A DNA stretch of 64,000 nt, from contig CM063502.1 in NCBI GenBank assembly GCA_032207245.1, positions 136,642,498 through 136,706,497 on the forward strand, given 5' to 3'. Positions 26,646 to 38,089 of this stretch are shown here, piece by piece; positions within the stretch are counted from its first letter, which is position 1, and each line of letters begins with the position of its first letter. Made by a program: the position numbers and the translations under genes. The DNA is from Pardosa pseudoannulata. Its lineage: Eukaryota; Arthropoda; Arachnida; Araneae; Lycosidae. The notes under the pieces are model-generated. The model had not been told where the DNA came from and ran no database searches. It worked only from the letters and a program-made list of their open reading frames with translations.

Positions 26646-27690
26646 AATTATTGTCCTTTAAGTTGTCTAAATTAACGATTTATTTTTCCTAACCTTAATT
26701 TTCTCAGCCACTCAAATTAAATGAAGGAAAAGAATGGATTGAGATTGTATTCCTTCCACACTTCCCAGAACTAAAGTAAAATAATAAGTGCTACGTGTGG
26801 CCCTTTCTTATATTTTTATGAAACATATGATAATTATGTCTGAAAAAAGCCTCATACCCTTGCAATTTGTATGCTATTTACATGAAATTTTGCTAACACA
26901 GTTGTGTATGAAGACACCGAAGTACCGCTGACTTGTCTCTCTCTCATGAAAATTTATTCATGTGATTTCATCTTCCTCCAGAAAACATTTTAACAAATTA
27001 ACAGATGCACGATTTTCTCTTGCCTGTGCTGATGAGTTTTTCAATTTTTCTAGTTTAAGATTAAAATAGGGGATTTTTGTTCCATATCTCATGGTAGTGT
27101 GTGCTTGTGAGTGCCTTCCACGACATTACTACAGTAAAGGTATATTTCAAAGCAATCCCTGACAATTCAAATTTATAAGATATTTTTTGAAGGAATAGAT
27201 GAAGAGTGATAACCAGTTACATATAAATATGTAATGATATTTTGAACCAATTAACGGATTTTAATTGTAATTATATTATTGTGTTTTGGTGACCTCAAAA
27301 GAAACCCTTGCAATTATTTTACGATATTTTTATTCTCTTAACCAACTCCAATCATCCTGCTGGCTACTCCTAAATCTCCAAAACATATTCACTAAGCTTT
27401 TCTTATATAATCACCTTATATTAAAATTTAATTCCTGTATTGATATCAGTAACCTTTACCATGCTATCTTATTTAACCTTTATCTTTGGTTAATCAGCGC
27501 CATACCAAACCGTATAAAATATAATTTCCTGGTGATTTCTAGCAGACTGATGGAACTTCTCCCGCTAAATAAAACTTGATCACCTTCCCCAATATTTTAG
27601 GTGGAGTCTATTTCCAGGATTCAGCAGTTTCCTATGACAAACTACAATGCAGTGAAAGTGACATTTTTAAGTGTTTTATGATGATATATA
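26645..27690. other. AT-rich sequence without recognisable gene
   Basis: The open plus frame at 27286-27579 is hydrophobic but has no recognised domain or start context. I regard it as chance. Confidence 0.4.
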
Positions 27691-27699
27691 TAAGACGAG

Positions 27700-27940
27700 A
27701 TGAGATTTTTGTCTCACTACAAAAGGGAAACTCATAGCGATGGACGGAATTGTAGACAGGCCTACATGAGTAAGAACGAAAGTCGAAAGTAAATAGTGCA
27801 ATCTATTGGGATTTCCCGGTATAGGTTCGAATCCTGCCGACTTTTGACATAAGTTTGTCTCATCACAAAGTGATGGTCGTAGTGCTGGACATGCAGCCCT
27901 GGAATCGTAGACGAGTGAAAAACATAGCGGAAATACAGAC
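27700..27940 (+). repeat. tRNA-like SINE or composite repeat
   Basis: At 27779-27844 a 7-bp acceptor-like stem (AAAGTCG with CGACTTT) encloses a consensus box B GGTTCGAATCC (27824-27834). The span is only 66 bases and the anticodon and D arms fold poorly, so it is not a normal tRNA. It is bracketed by two related segments: TTTGTCTCACTACAAAA (about 27712) and TTTGTCTCATCACAAA (about 27854), each followed by a GTAGACG/GTAGACA motif. This suggests a duplicated SINE unit. Confidence 0.5.
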
Positions 27941-28281
27941 AGCGGGATTTTTAAATCAAACTAACATAGTTTATTTAGGCAATTTCTCTCACGGACGACT
28001 GGCCTCAAAACCTGTACATCGTGGTTAAATAGTTGTCTGTGCTAACCAATCTGAGTTTAATTACAAGTCACGTGGCTGACGTTGATTATGTAGTTTAAAC
28101 GTGAGAATCTATTTAAGTTACGTATGAAACCGAAAGAAATCAATAGGGGGAAGTTTGCTAAAGGTTGCTAGAAAAGAATGTCAGAAAAGGCTAGAATTGA
28201 ATTAAAATTATTTTACGATATACATAATTACATTGATTAATTTTTAGGATCAAAATATCATTACACACATATATGTATATG

Positions 28282-28282
<1 letters not shown>

Positions 28283-28329
<47 letters not shown>

Positions 28330-28345
28330 TGTGTGGGTGTGTTGG
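28283..28345. repeat. (AT)n followed by (GT)n microsatellite
   Basis: About 22 AT units followed by GTGTGTGTGGGTGTGTTGG. Confidence 0.95.
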
Positions 28346-28349
28346 ACTG

Positions 28350-29275
28350 AAATATAAAGCAATAATACAATTGAAATATAATACAATTAGAATACAACCA
28401 GGTGTACAATTAGAATCTACTTTAACTGCTTTCAAAGATCAACTATAAAAATGTTGATATCGATTTTAATGGGACAATTTACTTATCAAATTGTCTAATT
28501 TTATCAGTTTAAGTACAAAGGCTAAACGTGAAGGATCATAAATAATGAACAATCTATTTAAGTTGACTGAATTACTGTTAAAATATTTTATTAAGGATAA
28601 TTGCCTTTCATTCGTTATAGCATAAAAAAATAAATTAGTGCTACTTCTAATTTCTATGTTTGAATGCAAAGCTCTACAGTTATTTAATGCTTTCGAGGGC
28701 TTAAAGTACATTGCAGCTCATTTGCGTGCAAGAGATTGCGAACAAATAGAGTGAAAATATGAGCAGAATAAAATAATCTAAAGAACTTCCATGTGATAAG
28801 TTTGAAATATCGGGAGATGCTTCAAGTGATATCGTTGTAGAAGTAACCTACCTATTACTAAGCCTATCTAAATGGCTAGCTAATGGAGATGAAATCTGAG
28901 TTAATGGATCAACACTTTCCGATGTAAAGGGAGCAATGATGCAATGATGAAATAGATGGACTTAATGCAGGTGTAGAATGTGTTAGAGATAATCAATTTG
29001 TTACATCTTCACTGGAAAGTGAGAATGTTGCATGCAATGATTAAGTAAAGATTTCAAGCTTGAAAGATTCTGATGCTTAGCAAAGTAACGACCTCATAAA
29101 GTGTTTTTCAAGCGTAATATCATACTTGCTAATGCACTACATATTCAAATTTATCTTTCTCATTCAGAATACATAAATAAACGATTTGGTATAGTCTTAA
29201 AATTTTAGAAATCGTTTCATCTGTCTTTTGATTTTTCTGATTTTTACAAAAATATTAAAAGCACTCTAGTATGAC
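28350..29275. other. AT-rich sequence; faint coding-like stretch at 28770-29060
   Basis: Plus-strand translation around 28770-28900 gives KELPCDKFEISGDASSDIVV before stops. It has a less random look than its surroundings but no domain I know. Otherwise nothing recognised. Confidence 0.25.
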
Positions 29276-29281
29276 ATTATA

Positions 29282-30480
29282 GTGCTACGCCGTTGCTTGG
29301 CGCTACTGAGCCGATCCCCTTTACTTTAAATATTATTTTTACTCATTTAATTCTTAATAATATATTTTAATTTAATTGACCTTAAATCCATAAGGTTACC
29401 CAGGTTCAACCCTATCGGCTCAGACTAATTAATTTCATTAATACATCATAAAGAATTTAGATTAAAAAAAAAGAATTTATTTACTATTTACATATTTACA
29501 AAAAATATTACTTCATTTGTCACTGTTTGTAAAAATAGTAAAAACAGGACTTACCCCACTGCAGAGGAAAACCCATCTTGAGTGCATCAAAATAATCTGT
29601 TACTAACACGATGCATAAAATACCGCAGAAAATTTTCTCCGAGAATTTAAAAAAAAGCTATCTCCATTCTATCAAATCTAATCTAAATCTCTCCTCCGTT
29701 CTCTCCTCTTTTCCTCGTATATATCCTCTAATCCTTAGCCCCTCCTTTTTCCGTCCCATTTGGGAAAATAGCCACTCTTGAAAATTCAGGTGGTCAGTTC
29801 TCAAATTCTGATTTTTCATTGGATTAGTACCCCACGCTCGTATTTATTTATTTATTTGCATTTTTATATTTATATTTTTTTCTAAACTCCCTTCTCGAAA
29901 CATGCCCATCTTGAACGTGCCCTTTTTATCTTTTCCCCCCTTTTCTCTCCTTCTCGATATCTTTGTATACTGACCCTTTTATGCATTGAAGGGGTATAGG
30001 GAGTTATCGCTTTTATGATTTTCCGAAAATACTTTCTCATTCTTAAATCTATAAGTGCGGTATCTTTGTACCTATTACACCTGGCTTAAATTCCGTTCTG
30101 TTCAAATCGTGTTTTTCAAGAGCTCGCGGTTTTGCGTAAGTTTTACGAGCCGGTCTTCTTTTGAAGTGTTGACCACAATTTTATTTTATTCGGACCTCAG
30201 ACTGTCCTTTCTTTAATTTCATAATACCTAGCTACTAACTTCTATTTCTAAGAATGTGCGAGGCATGAGCGTTTCTTCTAATAATACTTTTTCTCTATCT
30301 CTACCAGGTGTGGCGGACATATGCCGCGTTTTCCTTCTTTTTGGATAAAGCTTAAAATGTCTAAACGAGGTTTGTGAATAACATTGTAGAAAGTCATTGT
30401 AAAATTTAGCCTTATACCTTACAGGTGTGGCGTGACTACACGATAAGGCGCATACCACATATTTGCGGAGAAAACCCTAA
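29282..30480 (-). mobile_element. possible LTR-retroelement remnant (minus strand)
   Basis: Composition departs sharply from the flanks. Read on the minus strand, an open frame of 76 codons (30228-30458) is followed by a second basic stretch (KRRPARKTYAKPRALEKHD, about 30120-30180). Then come purine-rich tracts (about 29930-29965 and 29680-29720), a TATA-like GATATATACG (near 29720) and AATAAA (near 29475). The block ends near GGCGTAGCA (29283). That order could be a 3' coding end, polypurine tract and LTR. No pol motif was recognised. GAGCCGAT (29309-29316) recurs inverted at about 29413-29421. Confidence 0.35.
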
Positions 30481-31060
30481 AATATGAAAGGGGTTTTCCA
30501 GCAATAGACATAAATTTAAACCCAATAATTATCTCTAATTAAGTAAATCGGAAGTGAGATTCTGTAAGACCGGAAGTAGTATTAAATGTCCCGAAGAAAC
30601 GTAAATATAGACCTTATGCATTGTTATTGACATATTTGAGGTTAAAATTGAAAAAAAAATATTTTATTTATTTTTTATACATTAATCGACATCTGGCAAA
30701 AGTTAATAACTTAATTTGCTTGCTTGGAGTGGCTATCTTTGCGTTTCGATACGTGTTTATAGTTACCCACTCTTAGTTTTATGATCTACCATCACTTTAT
30801 TTTTTCATTTTATTCGGTATAATTTTTAGTTATTCTTCTAATTTAGTTATTTCGTTTTAGTAAAATAGAAGTATCTAGTTATTTTTATAGTATTTTGCTG
30901 TCTAAAAAGGACAAAAGTATGATCTAATATATTTAAAAAACGTACATTTCATGGCAATCGATTTACAACTAAAAGTGTACAAAAATAGGATGATGTAGTG
31001 ATTGCCAGCTCATCTGAATACTTCAATTACTAAATACTTCAATTGAAAAGCAACAAATAG
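30481..31060. other. AT-rich sequence, nothing recognised
   Basis: May contain the 5' noncoding part of the Mutator-like relic to its right, but no terminal inverted repeat was found by eye. Confidence 0.4.
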
Positions 31061-31065
31061 TTATT

Positions 31066-32380
31066 GATAAAGTTACTGTACTTTGTGGTAATAGAATATC
31101 TGATATTGCTACTTTAGTTTCTGTTTTTGCTGTCCTTTGCTGTCCAGTATGTTATGAAATTGGTCTCCAGTTAACTGAAGACTCTAAATTTGAATTATGC
31201 TCACACTTCTGCTTGGTCAGCAAATGTGGATAAAGAAATGGCTTTACTGAAACTTAAAGAAAAGGAAGAACATATGTAATATATTCATTTCTGACTCCGG
31301 AATTAAGACTGATTGATAAAGTATTTTCTTCAGGAGAAAAACGTTTGTTTTCTTTAAACTTGCCTTTTATATCTAAATCTACATTTAGGCGGCATGAAAG
31401 TCAATTATTAGATGTTGTACTGTTCACAAGTGAAACAAATATGAATGAGGCTGCAAAAGAAGTAATTAATTTTAGTAAAAGTTCTGTTGTGGCGCATTTG
31501 TGGATGCAACATGACATCAGCGAGGCCACACATCTCTTAATGGCTGTATGCCTCCTATTTCCATTAATACATAAAAAATTTAGAAATAGAGGTGATGTCT
31601 CAGTACTATCGCATTTGTGACAGTAAAATTGAGACAAGTAAAAAAACATGCAGCAATTACATGGGTTCTTTGGAAATATGGAAGCAGTTGGAGTATATCA
31701 AATCTTTGAAAGATCATTTGAATGCCGAAAATTCCAATATACTAAAAATTATGGAGACAGAGACTCTAAAGGTTTTATGAAAGTAAGATATATTTATGGT
31801 AAAGATACAGTCGAAATTGAATGTATAAGCCATGTTAAAAAATGGGTGTACCCCTGAGAAAACTGAAAAAAAAATCCTGTAAAGGACTTAGGGGAGAGAA
31901 AAATTGACAGATGAATTGAAAAATTACTGTGACATAGCTATACGTAGTAATATAGGTTCTTCGGAGAAAAGCAATCTGGGCTGTCACTGCAGTATTTTTT
32001 CACTGTTGCTAAAACAACAAAGAGAAAATCCATGGATAGTGTTCTAAAGGGCTAAAAAGCTGGTTTAAATATCAGCAATGACTTTACAATAGAATGCAAA
32101 TGCAAGATAAGTCACCTTGACTTCCATATACTGTTATTGACATTAAAAAACCGACATACATGAATCTGTGTGATCAAAACTGTTATCTAAGTGTTTACAC
32201 GGAAAAACCCAAAACTGCAATGAAAGTTCAAACAATAATTTATGGACTGTTTTACCAAAAGAGACATTTCTCAGGCTACAAACTATTTTATTAGGTGCAA
32301 ATATTGCAGTTTTAATATTTAACTCTGTTTGTTTAGGTTTATTGCCAGTATGTAAAAACTTGGAAGAAAAAATGATATAG
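31066..32380 (+). pseudogene. Mutator-like transposase pseudogene
   Basis: Consecutive fragments in shifting frames match the Mutator-like transposase domain common in arthropod genomes. They are a Cys-pair region with CCPVCYEIGLQLTEDSKFE (31066-31200), STFRRHESQLLD with MNEAAKE (31345-31480), GFFGNMEAVGVYQIFERSF through YGDRDSKGF and ECISHVKK (31650-31857), LTDELKNYCDIAIRSNIG (31904-31957) and KCLHGKTQNCNESSNNNLW (32189-32245). The last frame closes with a stop at 32378-32380. The order is that of the family, but about 100 residues carrying part of the catalytic region appear missing between the second and third blocks. Several frameshifts and stops make it inactive. No terminal repeats were identified, and no introns are needed to explain the breaks. 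Confidence 0.8.
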
Positions 32381-32384
32381 AACT

Positions 32385-33075
32385 ACATGGTAATGAACGA
32401 TGAACGAATAAAAAAATTCAAAACACTGCTCACTGCCTTCTACTAAAATGAGCAGAAAAAGAGGAGAACTACTATAAAATCAAAATGTTTGAATTCTGAA
32501 ATTAAAGAAGTCATGAATTATAAAAGTGGAGAATTTCAATTGTTTTCATAGTTTTTTTTTAAAAAAATATAATTTTTAAATGCCTTTTTTTAAACATTTT
32601 TTCACTATCGCAGATACCAATTAATCTAATTGCTAAAAAAGTGTTCTTTTATTTTCACTAAATATTACTGATATGTTTTATACATTACTATCTACGTTTC
32701 AAAGTACAAAGTAAGCTCGATGTATTTATTGATTTGTGTTTTTATAGGCATTTTTCTGAGTAAGATATTTTTCAGTTATTTTATTATGTTTTCAACTATT
32801 TTTGATATAGTTTAAGAATATAATATAATTTGTAGTTTGGTGCACATGTAAGTGCCTTAGAAAAATATTGTATAAAGGAAATTGAAATATATTGAGTTGA
32901 ATTGACTATACAGGTTAAAACGTAAGTATTAAATTTTACTAAAAGTTTGTCCAAAATAACCCATCTTAAGTTTATAAAAATTTTGCTAAAAATGTGTTTA
33001 TTTTTAATGTTTCCTTCCACTATGAACCTAAAAATATGTGTGTTTAATAGATATTCTGAAAATTAAAAAAAGGTC
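32385..33075. other. AT-rich sequence without recognisable gene
   Basis: The minus frame at 32796-33020 shows no recognised domain. Confidence 0.45.
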
Positions 33076-33079
33076 TTCG

Positions 33080-34070
33080 AACGTAGGTAGATACTTCAAA
33101 GTCAGAGGAGTGTTTCTAGAACCAATATGTAATAATTCTGGACGTGAAGTGTGTCGCATTGTCCAGCTGGAATTCCACAAGTCCATCGAAATGCAAATTG
33201 AGTATGAATGAATATAGGTGATTAGACAGGATGCTTACGTACGTATCATCTATCAGAGTCGTATCTAGACGTATCTGGTGTCTCACATTACTCCAACTGC
33301 ACGCGCCCCATACCAACACAGAACCTCCACCCGCTCCAACAGTTTCCTGTTGACATGCCGGGTCCATGGATTCAGGAGGCTGTGGCTGTCCCCATACCCG
33401 TACACATCCATCTGCTCGATACAATTTGAGACTAATCCAGGAAACTTGTTTCCAGTCTTCAACAGTCCAATGTCGGTGATGACAGGGCAAGGCGAGGCAT
33501 AAAGATTTCTGCCTTACAGTCATCAAGGGTACACGAGTGGACTTTGGCTCCGAATGCCTATATCGATGATGTTTCGTGAATGTTTCGCCCGCTGGTAATT
33601 GTTGACGGCTCACCATTGAAATCCTTTCCACAATTTGCGGAAGGGTTGTACTTCTGTCACGTTTAAGGTTTTTCCTCAGTTGTCGTTCGTCCCGTTCTTG
33701 TACGATCTTTTTCCTCCCTCGGCGATGTTGGAGATTTGATGTTTTACCGGATTCCCGATATAATCCCATGGTACACTCGGGAAATGGCCGTACGACAAAA
33801 TCCAACTTCCATCCCTACTTCGGCGAGGGTAAGTCCAATCTCCCGTGCAATGAATATAACACCAGGTTCAAACTCATTTAAATATTGATACCCTTCCATT
33901 GTAGCACCGGTAACCGATCTAACAACTGGGACAGACACTTGTTGTCTTATATAGGCGTTGCCGAACGCAGCGCAGTATTCTGATTGACTCCTTTATTTGC
34001 ATAGGCATGCCTGTACAGTTCTTTTGGCTCTTTAGTGTAACACCGCCCTATATAAGCTTTACTGCCATGT
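33080..34070 (-). mobile_element. truncated Tc1-like transposon
   Basis: The right boundary on the plus strand is near 34070, where the minus-strand element would begin GGCAGTAAAGCTTATATAGGGCGG. Then follow a noncoding leader of about 150 bases and a broken transposase gene. At the other end, similarity stops at about 33080, just after the second catalytic block. The transposase 3' end and the left terminal inverted repeat are therefore missing. Base composition is clearly less AT-rich than the flanks, consistent with insertion of a transposon that has not yet drifted to host composition. Confidence 0.75.
33116..33899 (-). pseudogene. Tc1-like transposase pseudogene
   Basis: The likely ancestral start is the ATG at 33897-33899 (MEGYQYLNEFEPGV). 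It begins a helix-turn-helix domain ending in GFCRTAISRVYHG (to about 33780). A frameshift near 33750-33800 leads into a second frame with HRRGRKKIVQERDERQLRK and STRVPLMTVRQKSLCLA. The same frame then gives TVEDWKQVSW, LYRADGCVRVWGQP, GGGSVLVWGACSW and FQLDNATHFTS. In the family a SDESRF-type motif holds the first catalytic Asp, but here VSWISLKLYRADG has lost it. The second Asp (in LDNA) is present. The frame stops at 33116 before the catalytic Glu. It is inactive by three independent lesions. Fragments resemble elements common in spiders and other arthropods. Confidence 0.85.
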
Positions 34071-34074
34071 AATT

Positions 34075-37000
34075 ACATTTTGTCACAGAAATTAAAGAGG
34101 AGTACAGTTGTATAATATTAGGTCTTACAGAATTATAATTCGAAAATTATTCTGATTAATAATAGATAATCGAACGACTTGAATACTATAGAATAAAACA
34201 GATATTTTAAACTTCTAGTCTGAAAATTCATGTTTGAAAAATTTAAAAACCATTTATAATAATGTAGAAAAATAACTAGGAATCACATTTAAATATTTTT
34301 TAAATGATTTCAAATTAAATTTTACATTTTGCTTTAGTAATTTTTTTATGAGTAGGACAATACAATTTAACGTTTATCTCTTTGCATACAGTTGTACAAT
34401 CGATAAGTAATTTAAAAAGTGTTAGATAAATTATAACATTCTTTCAAACTTCAAACTTTAACGGACCCAAAACAAAATCGATGAAAACAGGAATCTGCAA
34501 GTCGTTTTTGCCATAATTATGAGTAATTAAGAAATCTTCCAATACCTAACTCTGTATATAAAAAATCCGAAGAAATGCAAAATAGTTTTTTATTGCCAAG
34601 TTTTGATGGAAAATAACAGAATTCCTCATTAAAATACTCATTTATCTTTAAGGTTGTAAATAGATAATTAATAGTTCCACATTTACCACCCTTGGATTAT
34701 GAAATAGTTGAAAAAAATGTATGTATTTACGATAAAATTTCCTAACTTTAATGAAATATTTTTAGATTTTCCATTGTTTTCATACGAGTTCCTCCCAGAT
34801 TAGTTGTTCTTACTGGAAAATTACCAAATTACCTCTTTCTTTCTTTTACTGTAGAGAAAGCAAAACTTTGAAGAAAAAAATTAAAGAATAAAAAGTTAAA
34901 ACAAGAAAAAAAACGCAAGTCTAAGCATGTAAAAGAAGATGAATAAAGTATTTAATAAATTACAGTTAACTGTGTATATACCAAAACAAGGAATGAGAGA
35001 ATTAGGTTTTAAAACCCTAATCCTACTTTAACTTTAAAGAAACACTTCTAGTTTTACGCATATACTCCATTTTCCAAAACATATCCTTTGTGTCCTTAAA
35101 AATACGTCTAATCTTTAATTTACACGGTACTTGATTTTCATGGTTTGGATAGAACACGCTCGAAAAAGCGCGGAAGATGCATTTACACGAGAGGGCTTTA
35201 ATTTAACACTACCACGGAAATGTTAAAATAATTAAAATAGTTTAACGTGTTGTTTTAAAAATATTATATTGAAGATTATGTGAAAATAATACATTTATTC
35301 CCCGTAGAAAAATATGTGGCATTGATTTTTTATACTCAAGTTTCGGTACGGCTTTAAGTAGACATGGCATTATAGAAGTGTGAAAAAATTAATAACAATC
35401 TTGTTTAAATGTACGATTTCACAACAAATATATAGTACTTTATATAAGAATTAATATTTGCTGCATGCTTGCATTTCCTAATCTTACCTGTTATTTTAAA
35501 TTTCAGATGTGGATTTGTATAGTTCTGTATAGATTAAAACTATGATATATTTTGAAGTAATTTATTGATTGAGTCAAAGTCATGTACTGTTTAATAAAAC
35601 AAATTTTGAATAGAAATTTGAATAAATGTATATATAACTTTTTTAATTAAAACTCAATAACCCATCATTATATTTTTCTTAAAAAAAAGAGCAATAGAAA
35701 ATACGTGTGTTTTGTCCAAATCAGTATATTTAACTAGATACTATGGATATAAAAATATAACTTTAACATACTATTGACAATAAAATGAGTATAAGAACAC
35801 AGTAAAATAATACAATGTATGGAATGCACAAATAAAACAAATCAAGTCATAGAAATGTTCTTAATCTTTAGAATTTTTTTCTTCCTGAGAAGAAACAAAA
35901 CTGCTCATGAGCAGAAACTCTAAGGATGAAACCTGGCCTGTCTTATTTACTTTTACTTCGAGGAAATAGCTAGTAGAAAATGTTAATAAAAGATAATGTC
36001 TGTAGGCTTGATCAACCTCTTACAGAATTAGGTTTGGATTGTGGTAGTCTATAGCGATATTTTAGACAAATGAGACTTTTATTTCGAATAATTTATCGGG
36101 TGTAATTTTTTAACATTTTCATAGCCTGGTTAAGCAATATTACGCAGTTGTCTTAGAAAAGAATGGGAACTCAAGTTTCTGGGACATAAAGATATTTGCT
36201 TAGCTCTCAACAGTTAGTTGGCAGAATAATAAAGTGACCAACATAATTTCTCTTAGATACGGTAATATTGTAATACTGTATGTAAGAGAAAATATGGGCA
36301 CTTTCCATTCTGTTAACCATTGTTGAATGCTAAATAGATATTTTTGCGTTCCTGATATTATAGTTCCTTATATTATAAATCACTGTTCTAGTCGAGTAAA
36401 GAATGTCCTGGTAACTTCCAAAAGTAACAAAAAATAAACAAAGATAGTTAAGTTAATTAAAACCCCAATGTGGGATTTTCAACCTCTTGAGCAGAATTCT
36501 TTTGGTTCATCTCTTCGTCACAGAGGTTTGGGAAACAAAAGGTTTTTAAATGGCAATATAGTATAAAATTTAACTTTCCAGCAGGTCAGTTGTAATTCAA
36601 AAGAAGGTTAGACTTAGTTCAACAGAAATAAATTAATTTAGGGCTTTAAACCCAATTAAGATAATGAAATTACTTGTTTATATTTCCATGCAAGCTAAAA
36701 TTTAGTACCGTATTTCAGGTATAATACTGCATGCATTTCTGTGAAATAAACTAGATAGAAAAAGCTAGCTAGTGACTTTGCTAATTGAAAATTCTACATT
36801 AATTTGTGTAACACAGAAATTACTTAGGTAGAAATATATAATTTAAATCCAATTCTATACGATTCGAACTGACTTTCAAAATTTCATATGGTTAATATAT
36901 GGACGGGGAAAGTAATTATTATTGCAGCTAATTCCAATGTAACTTTATTGAAACATTCTAATGTAAAAATTTTTACTCCTTACAATTTCTACATTTGACT

Positions 37001-37224
37001 GGTTTTTATTTATTATTACAGAAATATGTATTTATATATAGCCTATTTTGTATTTTTTGTTTTTAAATGTTATTTAATGACCCTATAGATTATGAAACAT
37101 TTTAATTTATGGTAACATCAGATTTAAATAGTATTCCGCGTTCAATCATTAAATATTAATTTTTCCATAACATTTTGATTTCCTACAACACTTTATGCTA
37201 ATTAAATTCAAACATTTAAAGCAT
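34075..37224. other. AT-rich sequence without recognisable gene
   Basis: No coding, RNA or terminal-repeat signal was recognised over this stretch. Confidence 0.5.
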
Positions 37225-37227
37225 TAA

Positions 37228-38085
37228 GGGCCATATTCACCACGATTTTAATACTCGGATCTAACCGCGATTCAGCATTTTCGTATTCTTCAACTAGAAT
37301 CCGCTGCTTTCAGCTCATTTTAATCTCCTGTTTCTGATCCCCCGAATTTGAAGGATTAATTGCCTAATCCACGGATACTACATTTTACGCATGCGCTCTG
37401 CATTGAAAACAAACATGGTGGATATATTTTCAGATATAGGAGATCTCGAAGTTTTGAAGTTTTACAAATGGTGGAAAAAAAAACAGAAAGCGGCAGGAAA
37501 GATTTGTGCATCCAGAAAGAACAGATGATTTGGATTATTTGGATGATGTGGACTTTCGGTCGCGTTAGCGTTTCAATAAAAATACATCTTAATCATTAAT
37601 TCGAATGCTAGATGACACGATTTCAGCTCCTTCGGAAAAGAATAATGCACTATCTTCTGCTGAAAAATTTTTGTTAGCATCAAGGTATTTTGCTACTGGA
37701 TCTTTCCAGATTTTTCAGAAAAAATTTTGCCTGGGTTTCATCAAAATTCTTCCTTTTATATTATTCCATTCTTATTTCGTGTGCAAATATCAGTAAAATT
37801 ACAGATCCTGGACTAAATTTATAATTTCCTCAAACAATATTTATGTCTGGTGGAGTAAATATGTAAATCAACTTAGCATGAGAACTATCCCCGGAGAATC
37901 TTGTTTATTGACCAATCAAAACATCGCTTACATATTTTCAATAATTAATCTATAGATCAGGGAATCCACTCATGGTGCATTAGACAACCAGTTTAAGTCA
38001 CAGTTAATGCCGTGTGATCGCTGATCTACTGATTCCCTGATTCGCTCTTTGATCCTGGATACCCTGATTTTGGTGAATATGGCCG
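37228..38085 (+). mobile_element. PIF/Harbinger-like deletion derivative (858 bp)
   Basis: The left end reads GGGCCATATTCACCA and the right end is its inverse, TGGTGAATATGGCCG. Weaker similarity continues inward about 40 bases. Both ends are flanked by TAA (37225-37227 and 38086-38088), the three-base target duplication of the PIF/Harbinger superfamily. The interior retains an N-terminal piece of a Harbinger transposase, but the catalytic DDE core is gone. It is a non-autonomous derivative with clear ends. Confidence 0.85.
37411..37710 (+). pseudogene. N-terminal remnant of a Harbinger transposase
   Basis: An opening frame MVDIFSDIGDLEVLKFYKWW starts at 37414. After frameshifts, the frame from 37605 gives NNALSSAEKFLLASRYFATG followed by SFQ. 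The last part matches the conserved L-x-x-x-x-x-LL-x-x-L-R-x-x-A-T-G-x-F-Q segment ahead of the DDE domain in Harbinger nucleases. The downstream text does not continue into the catalytic domain, so the core was deleted. It cannot be functional. Confidence 0.7.
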
Positions 38086-38089
38086 TAAG

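Noticed and set aside
27286..27579. A 97-codon hydrophobic frame as a membrane protein
   Set aside because: Leu/Ile/Phe-rich text is expected from AT-rich DNA, and there is no family motif, conserved start context or splice support.
27779..27844. A functional tRNA gene
   Set aside because: Only 66 bases long with poor D and anticodon arms. The acceptor-like stem and box B alone are not enough.
33278..33502. Plus-strand 74-codon frame
   Set aside because: It lies antisense to the Tc1-like transposase pseudogene and is a shadow frame.
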